From: an uncultured Muribaculaceae bacterium
GTDB taxonomy: Bacteria; Bacteroidota; Bacteroidia; Bacteroidales; Muribaculaceae
DNA: 64,000 bases
Reading direction: 5' to 3'
Assembly: GCA_947525975.1 (NCBI GenBank)
Contig: CANNVE010000015.1
Location: 18,637 to 82,636 of the forward strand
Notes under the pieces: generated by a model
Databases searched by the model: none
What the model was told of the DNA's origin: nothing
The model's input: only the letters and a program-made list of their open reading frames with translations
Position numbers and translations under genes: made by a program
In this document: positions 32,233 to 39,972 of the stretch, in pieces
Position numbering within the stretch: position 1 is the stretch's first letter
How the letters are laid out: every line of letters begins with the position of its first letter

Positions 32233-32270
32233 AAAAAAAATCTCCGGGATGGCTCGAGGCCATCCCGGAG
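32233..32270 (-). terminator. ferritin terminator
   Basis: Perfect 12-bp stem CTCCGGGATGGC/GCCATCCCGGAG (32242-32253 with 32259-32270), 5-base loop, then eight T residues on the minus strand. Confidence 0.93.
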
Positions 32271-32301
32271 GTCAGTTCTTTCTCCGCGTTGCGGGCGGAT
32301 G

Positions 32302-32823
32302 TCATTTGGCGTTTGCCAGAGGAGCGGGCACGTTGTATACGCGTGCGGCGAGCTCCTGGTCGAGTGTGTAGATGCCCATGCCGTCATTGCCGATGAGCGA
32401 GAATTTGTCGATCAGCTGCTGCGCGGTCTCTTCCTCCTCCACTTGCTCTGAAATGAACCAGTTGAGCTTTTCGCGGGTGGCATAGTCATGCTCCTTCTCG
32501 GCGAGCGCGTAGATATTGTTGATCATGGCTGTCACCTTCTGCTCGTGAGCGAGAGTGTCCTTGAAGGCGCACACGGGGCATTCCCATTTTTCGGGCACTT
32601 CGGCTATGGGCTTCAGCACCACGCGGCCTCCGCGGGCGTGCACGTAGTTCATGAAAATCTGGGCGTGAGCCTGCTCTTCCTGGAATTGGATGCGGAACCA
32701 GTTGGCGATTCCTGATTTGCCGTCGGCCTCGAAGTTGCAGGCCATGGCCAGGTAGAGGTATGCCGACCAGAATTCGGCATTAATCTGCTCGTTAAGAGCG
32801 TTTTCAATGTTTTTGCTTAACAT
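32302..32823 (-). CDS. ferritin with an unusual CPVC motif
   Basis: A 173-residue non-haem ferritin for iron storage and detoxification. The ferroxidase ligands appear in INAEFWSAYLYLAMACNFE, IQFQEEQAHAQIFMNYV and the later LAHEQKVT and FISEQVEEEET segments. Oddly, the B-C loop reads EKWECPVCAFKDTLAHEQ, with Cys82 and Cys85 where relatives have ordinary residues; CPVC also occurs in the rubredoxin knuckle of the neighbouring rubrerythrin. The ATG at 32823 is preferred over an in-frame TTG at 32853. It lies 51 bases after the asparaginase gene with no promoter visible, so it may be co-transcribed with metG-ansA, and it ends at a strong terminator. Confidence 0.95.
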   Translation of the reverse strand: MLSKNIENALNEQINAEFWSAYLYLAMACNFEADGKSGIANWFRIQFQEEQAHAQIFMNYVHARGGRVVLKPIAEVPEKWECPVCAFKDTLAHEQKVTAMINNIYALAEKEHDYATREKLNWFISEQVEEEETAQQLIDKFSLIGNDGMGIYTLDQELAARVYNVPAPLANAK

Positions 32824-32874
32824 ATCGGTTAATAATGAGGGGTTGAAAATCAAGAGGGGGCCTGCGGCGGCGCG

Positions 32875-33906
32875 CTACGCTGTCATTTCGCCGCAAAGGG
32901 CTGTGTTGAGGTATGATCTCACGGCGTTGGGCGGAAGCCCTATGCCGAGCAGGAACATCAGTTTGGTGATGGCGGCCTCAAAGGTGATGTCGCGGCCCGA
33001 TATCACGCCTGCCGCCGACAATGCGTCGCAGCCCTTGTATATGGCTCTGACCGAGCCGCTTGTGCATTGGGTGACATTGACTATGTATATGCCTTTGTCG
33101 ATAGCTTCCTTTATCGCGTCGACAAACCACGGCTCCGTGGGCGTGTTGCCCGCTCCGAATGTGCGGAGCACCACTCCCTTGATGCCCGGTGTGGCAAGCT
33201 GATGGCGCAGGCTCTCGGGCGTCAGGCCCGGGAAAAGCTCAATCGAGATCACCGAGGTGTCGAGGTTGTATCGGGGATTGAGCGGGGGCTGCACCGCGCT
33301 GCGCGCCAGGGCATCTTTGTCGTAGTATATGTCGAGGCCGATGCGGGCCAGCGGGGGGTAGTTGTTGCTGCAGAAAGCGTTGAAGTTGTCGGCTGACCGC
33401 TTCGAGGCGCGGTTGCCGCGCCAGAGGAAGTTCTCGAAGAGTATGGCCACTTCCTGCACCATTGGGCGCCCGTCGTGGTCGCGGGCGGCAGCTATCTGCA
33501 GGGCGGTGATCATGTTTTCTTCCCCGTCGGTGCGCACCTCTCCGATGGGCAGCTGTGAGCCTGTGATGATCACAGGCTTGCGCAGATTCTCAAGCATAAA
33601 CGACAGGGCCGAGGCCGTGTAGGCCATGGTGTCGGTGCCGTGGAGCACCACGAAGCCGTCATATTTGTCATAGTTGTCGGCTATGCCTTTGGCTATCACT
33701 TTCCAGTCATCGGGAGTCATGTCTGAAGAGTCGATCGGCGAGTCGAACTGCATGTTGTCGATCTCGTAATCGAGCATCTTCACTTTAGGCACATTCTCCA
33801 TCAGGTGGTTGAAGTCGAATGGCCTGAGCACCTTGGTCTCCGGGTCTTCGATCATGCCGATGGTGCCACCGGTGTATATTATGAGTATTCTTGGCCTGCG
33901 GTTCAT
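32875..33906 (-). CDS. ansA: type I L-asparaginase
   Basis: A 343-residue cytosolic-type asparaginase hydrolysing asparagine to aspartate and ammonia. The first catalytic threonine lies in IYTGGTIGMIED; the second in GFVVLHGTDTMAYTASALSF. The RKPVIITGSQLPIGEVRTDG and GVVLRTFGAGNTP segments are also standard. No signal peptide is present, as expected for type I. It starts 21 bases downstream of the metG stop, so the two are translationally close. Length fits the family. Confidence 0.95.
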   Translation of the reverse strand: MNRRPRILIIYTGGTIGMIEDPETKVLRPFDFNHLMENVPKVKMLDYEIDNMQFDSPIDSSDMTPDDWKVIAKGIADNYDKYDGFVVLHGTDTMAYTASALSFMLENLRKPVIITGSQLPIGEVRTDGEENMITALQIAAARDHDGRPMVQEVAILFENFLWRGNRASKRSADNFNAFCSNNYPPLARIGLDIYYDKDALARSAVQPPLNPRYNLDTSVISIELFPGLTPESLRHQLATPGIKGVVLRTFGAGNTPTEPWFVDAIKEAIDKGIYIVNVTQCTSGSVRAIYKGCDALSAAGVISGRDITFEAAITKLMFLLGIGLPPNAVRSYLNTALCGEMTA

Positions 33907-33927
33907 GTTGGGCGGGGAGATTGAGGA

Positions 33928-35973
33928 TTAGCCTATTTTGGCGCCGGGATTGACGGCTGATGACGGCTCTATGAGCACGAGCGAGCCGTCGCCGTTGACA
34001 GCGCTCAGGATCATGCCCTGCGACACGATGCCTTTGAGCTTGCGCGGGGGCAGGTTGGCGATGAAGCATACCTGCTTGCCCACCAGGGTCTCGGGCTGGT
34101 AATATTTGGCTATGCCTGACACGATGGTACGCTTTTCGAGGCCGTCGTCGATCAGGAATTGCAGCAGCTTGTCGGCCTTTGGCACCTTCTTGCATTCGAG
34201 CACCGTGCCCACGCGCAGGTCGCTCTTGCAGAATGTGTCGAAGTCCACATCCTCGGCCTGGGGCTCGGCCTTGAAGCTGTCGATTTCATTTTGCTTCTCT
34301 ATTTCGGCGAGCCTCTGCAGCTGGGCTGCGATGGCGTCGTCCTCGATCTTCTCGAAGAGCAATTCGGCATTGCCGAGCTGCGTGCCGGCCTTGACGATGT
34401 CATCGGCGCCGATCATGCTCCAGCTGATGTCAGCAAGGCCGAGCATGCCGCGCAGTTTCATCGACATGAAGGGCAGGATAGGCTCGAAAGCGATGGCCAG
34501 GTCGCCGCATATCTGTAGGGCGACGTTGAGTATGGTGGCTGTGCGGGCGATGTCAGTCTTTGCCACCTTCCAAGGCTCGGTCTCCTGCAGATAGCGGTTG
34601 CCGATACGGGCAATTTCCATGGCCTTGTTGGCGGCCTCGCGGAAATGGAATGTCTTGAGACAGTCGGTCAGTTCTGTCTTCACTGCGTTGATCTCGGCGA
34701 GCGCCTTGCGGTCAGTCTCGGTGAGGTCGCCTGCGGCCGGCACCACGCCGTCGAAGTATTTGTGGGTGAGCACTATGGCGCGGTTCACGAAGTTGCCGAG
34801 GGTGGCCACGAGCTCGCTGTTGTTGCGGGTCTGGAATTCAGCCCATGAGAAGTCGTTGTCCTTTGCCTCCGGGGCGTTGGCCGTGAGCACGTAGCGCAGC
34901 ACGTCCTGCTTGCCGGGGAAGTCGGTCAGGTATTCGTGGAGCCACACGGCCCAGTTGCGCGATGTGGATATCTTCTTTCCCTCGAGATTCAGGAATTCGT
35001 TGGCCGGCACATTGTCGGGCAGCTGGTATCCGTCGCCGTATGCCATGAGCATGGCGGGGAATACGATGCAGTGGAATACGATATTGTCCTTGCCGATGAA
35101 GTTGATGATGCGTGTCTCGGGGTCCTTCCACCAGGTCTCCCATGAATCGGGAAGCGCCTCCTTGGTGTTGGAGATGTATCCGATGGGGGCGTCAAACCAC
35201 ACGTAGAGCACCTTGCCCTCAGCGCCTTCCACCGGCACGGGCACGCCCCAGTTGAGGTCGCGGCTCACGGCGCGGGGCTGCAGGCCCATGTCGAGCCATG
35301 ATTTGCACTGGCCATATACGTTGGTCTTCCACTCAGTGTGGTCGTCGAGTATCCAGCGGCGCAGGGCAGCCTCGTAGTCGTTGAGCGGTAGGTACCAGTG
35401 GGTGGTCTCCTTCATGGTCACGGGGGCGTTGGTGAGGGCCGAGCGCGGATTGATCAGGTCGGTGGCGTTGAGGCTTGATCCGCATTTCTCGCATTGGTCG
35501 CCGTATGCGCCGTCGTTGCCGCATCGCGGGCACGTGCCCACCACGTAGCGGTCGGCCAGGAATTCGCCGGCCACGGCGTCGAAGGGCTGCTGCGATGTCT
35601 GCTTCACGAATTTGCCGTTGTCATAGAGGTGGCGGAAAAATTCGGATGCGGTCTCCTTATGTATCTCGCTGGTGGTGCGTGAATAGACATCAAACGATAT
35701 GCCCAGCTCCTCCATCGAATCCTTGATGATCTTGTGATAGCGGTCAACGATGTCCTGGGGCGTGACTCCTTCCTTGCGGGCCTTGAGGGTGATAGGCACA
35801 CCGTGCTCGTCGCTGCCGCCTACCATGAATACCTCGCGGCCTTGGAGCCTGAGGTAGCGTGCGTAGATATCTGCGGGGACGTAGACGCCGGCCAGATGGC
35901 CTATGTGCACCGGTCCGTTGGCGTAGGGGAGCGCTGTGGTGATGAGCGTGCGTTTGAATGTCTTATTTTCCAT
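33928..35973 (-). CDS. metG: methionyl-tRNA synthetase
   Basis: A 681-residue class I aminoacyl-tRNA synthetase charging tRNA-Met. The HIGH region is [16 protein letters not shown]; the zinc knuckles [18 protein letters not shown] belong to the four-cysteine type; the KMSKS loop is varied to KISTSR in [15 protein letters not shown], as in many bacteria. The C-terminal ~110 residues form the appended tRNA-binding (Trbp111-like) domain with [20 protein letters not shown] and [15 protein letters not shown]. It leads the metG-ansA(-ferritin) run. Confidence 0.98.
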   Translation of the reverse strand: MENKTFKRTLITTALPYANGPVHIGHLAGVYVPADIYARYLRLQGREVFMVGGSDEHGVPITLKARKEGVTPQDIVDRYHKIIKDSMEELGISFDVYSRTTSEIHKETASEFFRHLYDNGKFVKQTSQQPFDAVAGEFLADRYVVGTCPRCGNDGAYGDQCEKCGSSLNATDLINPRSALTNAPVTMKETTHWYLPLNDYEAALRRWILDDHTEWKTNVYGQCKSWLDMGLQPRAVSRDLNWGVPVPVEGAEGKVLYVWFDAPIGYISNTKEALPDSWETWWKDPETRIINFIGKDNIVFHCIVFPAMLMAYGDGYQLPDNVPANEFLNLEGKKISTSRNWAVWLHEYLTDFPGKQDVLRYVLTANAPEAKDNDFSWAEFQTRNNSELVATLGNFVNRAIVLTHKYFDGVVPAAGDLTETDRKALAEINAVKTELTDCLKTFHFREAANKAMEIARIGNRYLQETEPWKVAKTDIARTATILNVALQICGDLAIAFEPILPFMSMKLRGMLGLADISWSMIGADDIVKAGTQLGNAELLFEKIEDDAIAAQLQRLAEIEKQNEIDSFKAEPQAEDVDFDTFCKSDLRVGTVLECKKVPKADKLLQFLIDDGLEKRTIVSGIAKYYQPETLVGKQVCFIANLPPRKLKGIVSQGMILSAVNGDGSLVLIEPSSAVNPGAKIG

Positions 35974-36032
35974 TGATATGTCGGTGTATGTATTCTATTT
36001 GTGATTATCGCGCCTGTGGCGCATTCAATCCG

Positions 36033-36040
36033 CAAATTTA
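36033..36040 (-). promoter_or_regulatory. candidate -7 box of metG
   Basis: TAAATTTG on the minus strand about 60 bases before the metG start. A TTTG lies 23 bases upstream, slightly farther than the usual 19-21. Confidence 0.5.
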
Positions 36041-36149
36041 CTCACAATTTTTGAAAATAATCTCAAAAGGCTGAAAAATATTTGCGGTATCAAGTCGATG
36101 GCAGACAATAAAAATGGTGAGTTGGGAGAAAAAAGCGGAAAGAAACGCA

Positions 36150-36194
36150 GAGCCACGGACCGCGCGCAGCTTGGGGCTGTGCGGTCCGTGGCTC
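36150..36194 (-). terminator. terminator of the B12 uptake operon
   Basis: Perfect 14-bp stem GAGCCACGGACCGC/GCGGTCCGTGGCTC (36150-36163 with 36181-36194), followed on the minus strand by TGCGTTTCTTT. It lies 26 bases after the last gene. Confidence 0.8.
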
Positions 36195-36220
36195 GGGAAG
36201 TCAGTGAAATCGGCTGATTG

Positions 36221-37525
36221 TCAGAGGCGCACTTTCTCGCTCCGTCCGTTCGACACGCGTATGTAGATGCCTCGGTCGCCGGCTTTAGGCGCTTTGATGC
36301 GTATGCCCTGCAGGTTGTAGTATGCGTCTTCGGTGTCGCTCTTGTCTGATCCTACATCCTCTATGCCTGAAGGGAAGTGTCCGTCAGGCGGGAGGGCCAG
36401 GAAATGCGCGGGATTGATGTATACGCTTGATCGGCCCAGAAGCTCTCCTTCCGGCGACCATTGCAGCATTGCCCCTGCCTCGGCAAACGATGCTGCGTCG
36501 GTGGCGTAAATGTAGCCGGTATAAGGGTTGATGTATATGCCGTAGGGCTGTGTGAGGCCCATGAGGTCAGAGAGCACAGTGCCGGGAAATTCTTCGACTA
36601 TGCCGTCGGCCCCGTATGACTCGATCACTCTTGCCGGGTCGATGATGATGTAATTGAATGTGTATTCGCCTGTGTAGTAGGAGTATCTCGATCCGATGGC
36701 ATAGAATCTGCCGTCGAGGGTGGTGCAGTTGTAGGTAGCCGCATAATCAAGCGTGATGAAGCAATCTTCGTCATTTGAGCCGTTGAGCGCGGCATTGCAG
36801 TCAAATATGATTGTGGCCGCAGGCACATCGTAATAGTCGCCCGGAGAGTTGATGCACAGATATTGCCCGCTCTTCGACATCTTGCCGTAGAGATTTATCT
36901 GGCCGGTGTCAACGTTGCGGATGACATCCATCGTGGCGGCATCTATGACGCTTACGGTAGTCTCATATTCATGGTCTTCCTGAAATGCGTATCCGCCTGT
37001 GTTGGCCACAAACAGGTAACCATTGTGGTAGGCTATGCCCTCGGGCTCGTATCCGACTTCAACCACGTCGACCACCTTGAAGGTGTTTATGTCGATTTTG
37101 GCCACGAATCCTTTTTCGAAGTATTCCATGCCGTTGACAGTCATGCACTCATGGCCATACGATGAGATATAGACATATCGTCCGTCGGTGGCGAGCTTTC
37201 GGTTGTTGGGTACGTCTTCGGTTGCGGCCACCGCTTTTCCGTCGGGGGTGATGAACTGCACGATGTTGCTCCAGTTGATGGCGATGGCAATCAGATTGTC
37301 ATTGATCTGGATGATGTCGTTGGGGGTGTCGCCAAGTTTGTAACCGTTGGCTTCCCTGAACCATTCATTGCTCACCACGCTTCCGTCCTCGAAGTATGTG
37401 ATGCGGCCATTGTCGGCCTGCCAGTTGCCTTCGTTGAGAAGGATGATTTTTTCTTGGGCGCCTGCTCTCATGGCGATCATGGCCATAAGCATCAGGCAGA
37501 TGGGCTTTAGGTAGAATTTGAACAT
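36221..37525 (-). CDS. BtuG-like secreted beta-propeller, putative surface vitamin B12-binding protein
   Basis: A 434-residue exported protein with repeated YncE/DUF5074-like blade motifs (for example ATDGRYVYISSYGHE, VVEVGYEPEGIAYHNGYLFV and YGIYINPYTGYIYATD), expected to fold as a beta-propeller. In Bacteroides, BtuG proteins of this type sit on top of BtuB and bind cobalamin with extreme affinity. Here it follows a BtuB-like receptor by 10 bases under a cobalamin riboswitch, which strongly supports that role. Two oddities: the signal peptide (FYLKPICLMLMAMIAMRAGA) lacks the lipobox cysteine of BtuG, and the C-terminus (YYNLQGIRIKAPKAGDRGIY onwards) looks like a secretion-sorting tail. The ATG at 37525 is preferred over 37603, which would run into the preceding gene. 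Function is inferred from context and fold. Confidence 0.82.
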   Translation of the reverse strand: MFKFYLKPICLMLMAMIAMRAGAQEKIILLNEGNWQADNGRITYFEDGSVVSNEWFREANGYKLGDTPNDIIQINDNLIAIAINWSNIVQFITPDGKAVAATEDVPNNRKLATDGRYVYISSYGHECMTVNGMEYFEKGFVAKIDINTFKVVDVVEVGYEPEGIAYHNGYLFVANTGGYAFQEDHEYETTVSVIDAATMDVIRNVDTGQINLYGKMSKSGQYLCINSPGDYYDVPAATIIFDCNAALNGSNDEDCFITLDYAATYNCTTLDGRFYAIGSRYSYYTGEYTFNYIIIDPARVIESYGADGIVEEFPGTVLSDLMGLTQPYGIYINPYTGYIYATDAASFAEAGAMLQWSPEGELLGRSSVYINPAHFLALPPDGHFPSGIEDVGSDKSDTEDAYYNLQGIRIKAPKAGDRGIYIRVSNGRSEKVRL

Positions 37526-37535
37526 ATATATTTGT

Positions 37536-39542
37536 TTAAAGTGATATAGACAACGAAAATGTGAAGCTGCGACCCGGCATCGGATATCGCGGCACATGCT
37601 CATACTGCTCGTCGAGAAGGTCGTTGATCTCTACCGACGCGGTGGCTTTCCACCACGTGGCCGTCAATTTCAGGTCGATGTTGTCGTAGGGCTTCAGCAC
37701 ATCGTCTGGGTCGGCGTATGACCACATCCTCTCGCCTACATGGAGGTTTGAGACAGTGAGCGACACCATTCGCCATGCGGCAATCCCGGTCAGGCCGTAT
37801 GAGAGGGTGGGAGAGTAGCAGATGGGCCGGTTGTATGAATCGCTTTCCGGATTGGTGCGGTTGAGGTCGCGCTGCCATGTGATTGAAGTCAGCAGCGAGA
37901 AGCGCCATGCGCCCGGCGAGTATCGGCCCGACACGGTGGCGTTGAGGCCGCGGCAGTAGGTCTTGCCGTAGTTCATCATCGACCATGAATAGGTGCCTTT
38001 CAGGGGCAGGCACACGATGCGGTTGTCGATGCTGTTGATGTAGAAATCAGCCTGCGCCGAAGCCGACCAGAGCGAGGTGCCCCGGTGGTACTCGGCCCCG
38101 AGATTGAATTGCCTCGTATATTCAGGCTTGAGATTGCGGTTGCCTACCTGTGTGTAGTAAAGGTCGTTGAGCGTGGGCGCCCTGAATATTTTCTTGTACC
38201 ATACCCTCATCGTCAGGTCGCCTATGGAGTATCCGAGCGTCACCGATGGAGTGAAGCGGCTCAAAGGGTCGGCTGCTCCTACATGGGTGCGCGTGTGGTC
38301 GCGGTAATGCTGGTAGAGCATAGAGGCTGCCAGGCGCACTCCGGCGTATTCGGCCTGCAGTGCCACCACAGCCTTCTGGTCGAGGCGCCTCACGAGATGG
38401 AAGTTGCGCAGGTCGGCGGTGAGCCATGACATGCGGGCGTCATATCCGGCATTGATTGAAATCCATGACGCCGGGGTGAAGGCGTAGGAGGCCGCCGCAT
38501 AGGCGTCTTTCTGGTGGTAGTGGTTGTTGACGCGCGCCGTATTCTGGTTTTCGGGATAGTCGGTGCAGTATCTCAGGTATTCCTGGGTGTATTTGGCATT
38601 GAACAATACCTGATGACCGCCGGCAAAACGGTGAGACCATGATGCCTGGGCAAACCAGTCGATGTCCCATTCGCGCCCTACGTTGATGTATTTGTCTGAA
38701 AGGCGCCTCACTATGCCGCCCGGCACTCCGCGCTCTGACGCGTAGCAATATATATGTGTGGAGAATCCATTCTTGAACAAGGCTCCCTCCACTCTGTAGT
38801 ATTCGATGTCTGAATTGCGCCGTATGCCTACAGTGTCTTCGTATTGAGACTTGTATCTGAATTTGTAGTCACCTTTCGACTTAAGATATTCCCCGTCGAT
38901 GAATCCGGCCCATCCGAGGCTTATCATCTGGGCAGTGACTCGCCCTTTATAGGTGTGGAACGACCCGATGGCGCCCATCACCGACACAGAGTCGCTCGTG
39001 GGGCAGCGTGTGCGGAGATATACGGTGGCTCCTGACGCAAACTCAGAGGCCGATTGGCAGCGGTCGAGCTTGTTGGCATTGTAGAGCGAGACTGACTCGA
39101 GCGTCGATAGAGAGTATTTGCCAAGGTCGACAGTGCCGTTCTGGGCATTGGTGATTCTGATGCCGTCGATGTATACGCCCACATGCTGCGCCCCCAGCGA
39201 CCTTACGTTCACGGTCTTAAGGCCGCCGAGGCCGCCGTAGTCCTTAATCTGCACCCCGGCGAAGTATTTGAGAGCGTCGGCTATGGATGTCGATGATAGG
39301 GCCCTGAGCTCCGCGCCCGACAGGTCTTGCGCGGTGGCCAAAGGGCGTCTCTTGGCGCTGACCACTACGGTTTTCAGCACATTGGCTGTGTCGGGGATGG
39401 AATCGGTGTTTGCCGCCGCCGTCATCGGGCTGGCAGCCACGCACAGGGCTATTGCCGCCGCGCATATCGGCGTGGACTTTCTGCGCCGGCTATGGCCGAT
39501 GCCGTCGTTGCAGATGCTGTGATGTCTGGATATCAGTTTCAT
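37536..39542 (-). CDS. btuB: TonB-dependent outer-membrane receptor, BtuB-like
   Basis: A 668-residue TonB-dependent transporter, probably for cobalamin. After an N-terminal export signal (CAAAIALCVAASPMTAAA) comes a TonB-box-like VLKTVVVSAKR and the plug domain (TSIADALKYFAGVQIKDYGG, NVRSLGAQHVGVYIDGIRI). The remainder is a 22-strand-type barrel ending in aromatic-rich FTFSLSISL. It is a short BtuB-class receptor, not a SusC protein: no carboxypeptidase-like N-terminal domain is seen. The leader carries a full cobalamin riboswitch and a real Shine-Dalgarno site AGGGAGG five bases before the ATG. The next gene is BtuG-like. The cobalamin assignment rests on the riboswitch. Confidence 0.92.
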   Translation of the reverse strand: MKLISRHHSICNDGIGHSRRRKSTPICAAAIALCVAASPMTAAANTDSIPDTANVLKTVVVSAKRRPLATAQDLSGAELRALSSTSIADALKYFAGVQIKDYGGLGGLKTVNVRSLGAQHVGVYIDGIRITNAQNGTVDLGKYSLSTLESVSLYNANKLDRCQSASEFASGATVYLRTRCPTSDSVSVMGAIGSFHTYKGRVTAQMISLGWAGFIDGEYLKSKGDYKFRYKSQYEDTVGIRRNSDIEYYRVEGALFKNGFSTHIYCYASERGVPGGIVRRLSDKYINVGREWDIDWFAQASWSHRFAGGHQVLFNAKYTQEYLRYCTDYPENQNTARVNNHYHQKDAYAAASYAFTPASWISINAGYDARMSWLTADLRNFHLVRRLDQKAVVALQAEYAGVRLAASMLYQHYRDHTRTHVGAADPLSRFTPSVTLGYSIGDLTMRVWYKKIFRAPTLNDLYYTQVGNRNLKPEYTRQFNLGAEYHRGTSLWSASAQADFYINSIDNRIVCLPLKGTYSWSMMNYGKTYCRGLNATVSGRYSPGAWRFSLLTSITWQRDLNRTNPESDSYNRPICYSPTLSYGLTGIAAWRMVSLTVSNLHVGERMWSYADPDDVLKPYDNIDLKLTATWWKATASVEINDLLDEQYEHVPRYPMPGRSFTFSLSISL

Positions 39543-39547
39543 AAAGA

Positions 39548-39614
39548 CCTCCCTAAGTTAATGGTGCGATATGGGCGACAATGTCGCCCTAAAGGCGAGA
39601 TCGCATACGGGAGG
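39548..39614 (-). promoter_or_regulatory. translational expression platform: anti-SD/SD pair of the B12 riboswitch
   Basis: GGCCTCCC (about 39616-39609) can pair over eight positions, one a G-T wobble, with GGGAGGTC (39553-39546), which is the Shine-Dalgarno site of the receptor gene. Between them TGCGAT and ATCGCA form a second stem that encloses the palindrome GGGCGACATTGTCGCCC. Closing this arm would hide the ribosome site. Another hairpin, GCTCC/GGAGC, lies just upstream and could compete. Confidence 0.65.
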
Positions 39615-39703
39615 CCGCTCCGGCATGATGGAGCGTGAGCCGCTGCCAGCATAGGCAGGGAGAGAATCAGCCCATTTTCCCGTAGGCATTCTCTTGTGTT
39701 GTT

Positions 39704-39908
39704 GAAAGGCAGGTCTTCTGACTTATTCCCAAAAAAGCGATGCGCCTTCTCGGAGCGGGTGGCATTCATCTCGCTCCAATGGCTTTTGCTTCGCCCTTGA
39801 CAGGCCCGGAAGGCATGTCTGGAAATTACAGCAGCGGGTACTGTCCCGGATTTTCACCGGGTTCCCTATTAAATCTGTTGGCTTGCCGCAGCCGACAGAT
39901 ACCATTCT
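39704..39908 (-). ncRNA. cobalamin riboswitch
   Basis: The minus strand reads in order: GGTATCTGTCGGC-like P1/P2 region, GGGAACCCGGTGAAAATCCG, GGGACAGTACCCGCTGCTGT, a GCCACCCGCTCCGAG arm, and the closing AGTCAGAAGACCTGCC. These are the highly conserved B12-box elements. It precedes the TonB receptor by about 160 bases, and the promoter lies right at its 5' end. Adenosyl- versus other cobalamin preference cannot be told. Confidence 0.95.
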
Positions 39909-39915
39909 TTGACGG

Positions 39916-39946
39916 CAAATTTAATATAAAATTTTGATATATCAAA
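39916..39946 (-). promoter_or_regulatory. promoter of the B12 uptake operon
   Basis: TTTG (39946-39943), 19 bases, TAAATTTG (39923-39916), directly ahead of the riboswitch, so transcription should begin near 39910. Confidence 0.82.
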
Positions 39947-39972
39947 ATAAATTTCGAGCCGCGCCCGCGCCG

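Noticed and set aside
37536..39542. SusC-type glycan importer
   Set aside because: It lacks the N-terminal carboxypeptidase-like domain, is only 668 residues, has no SusD partner and is under a cobalamin riboswitch.
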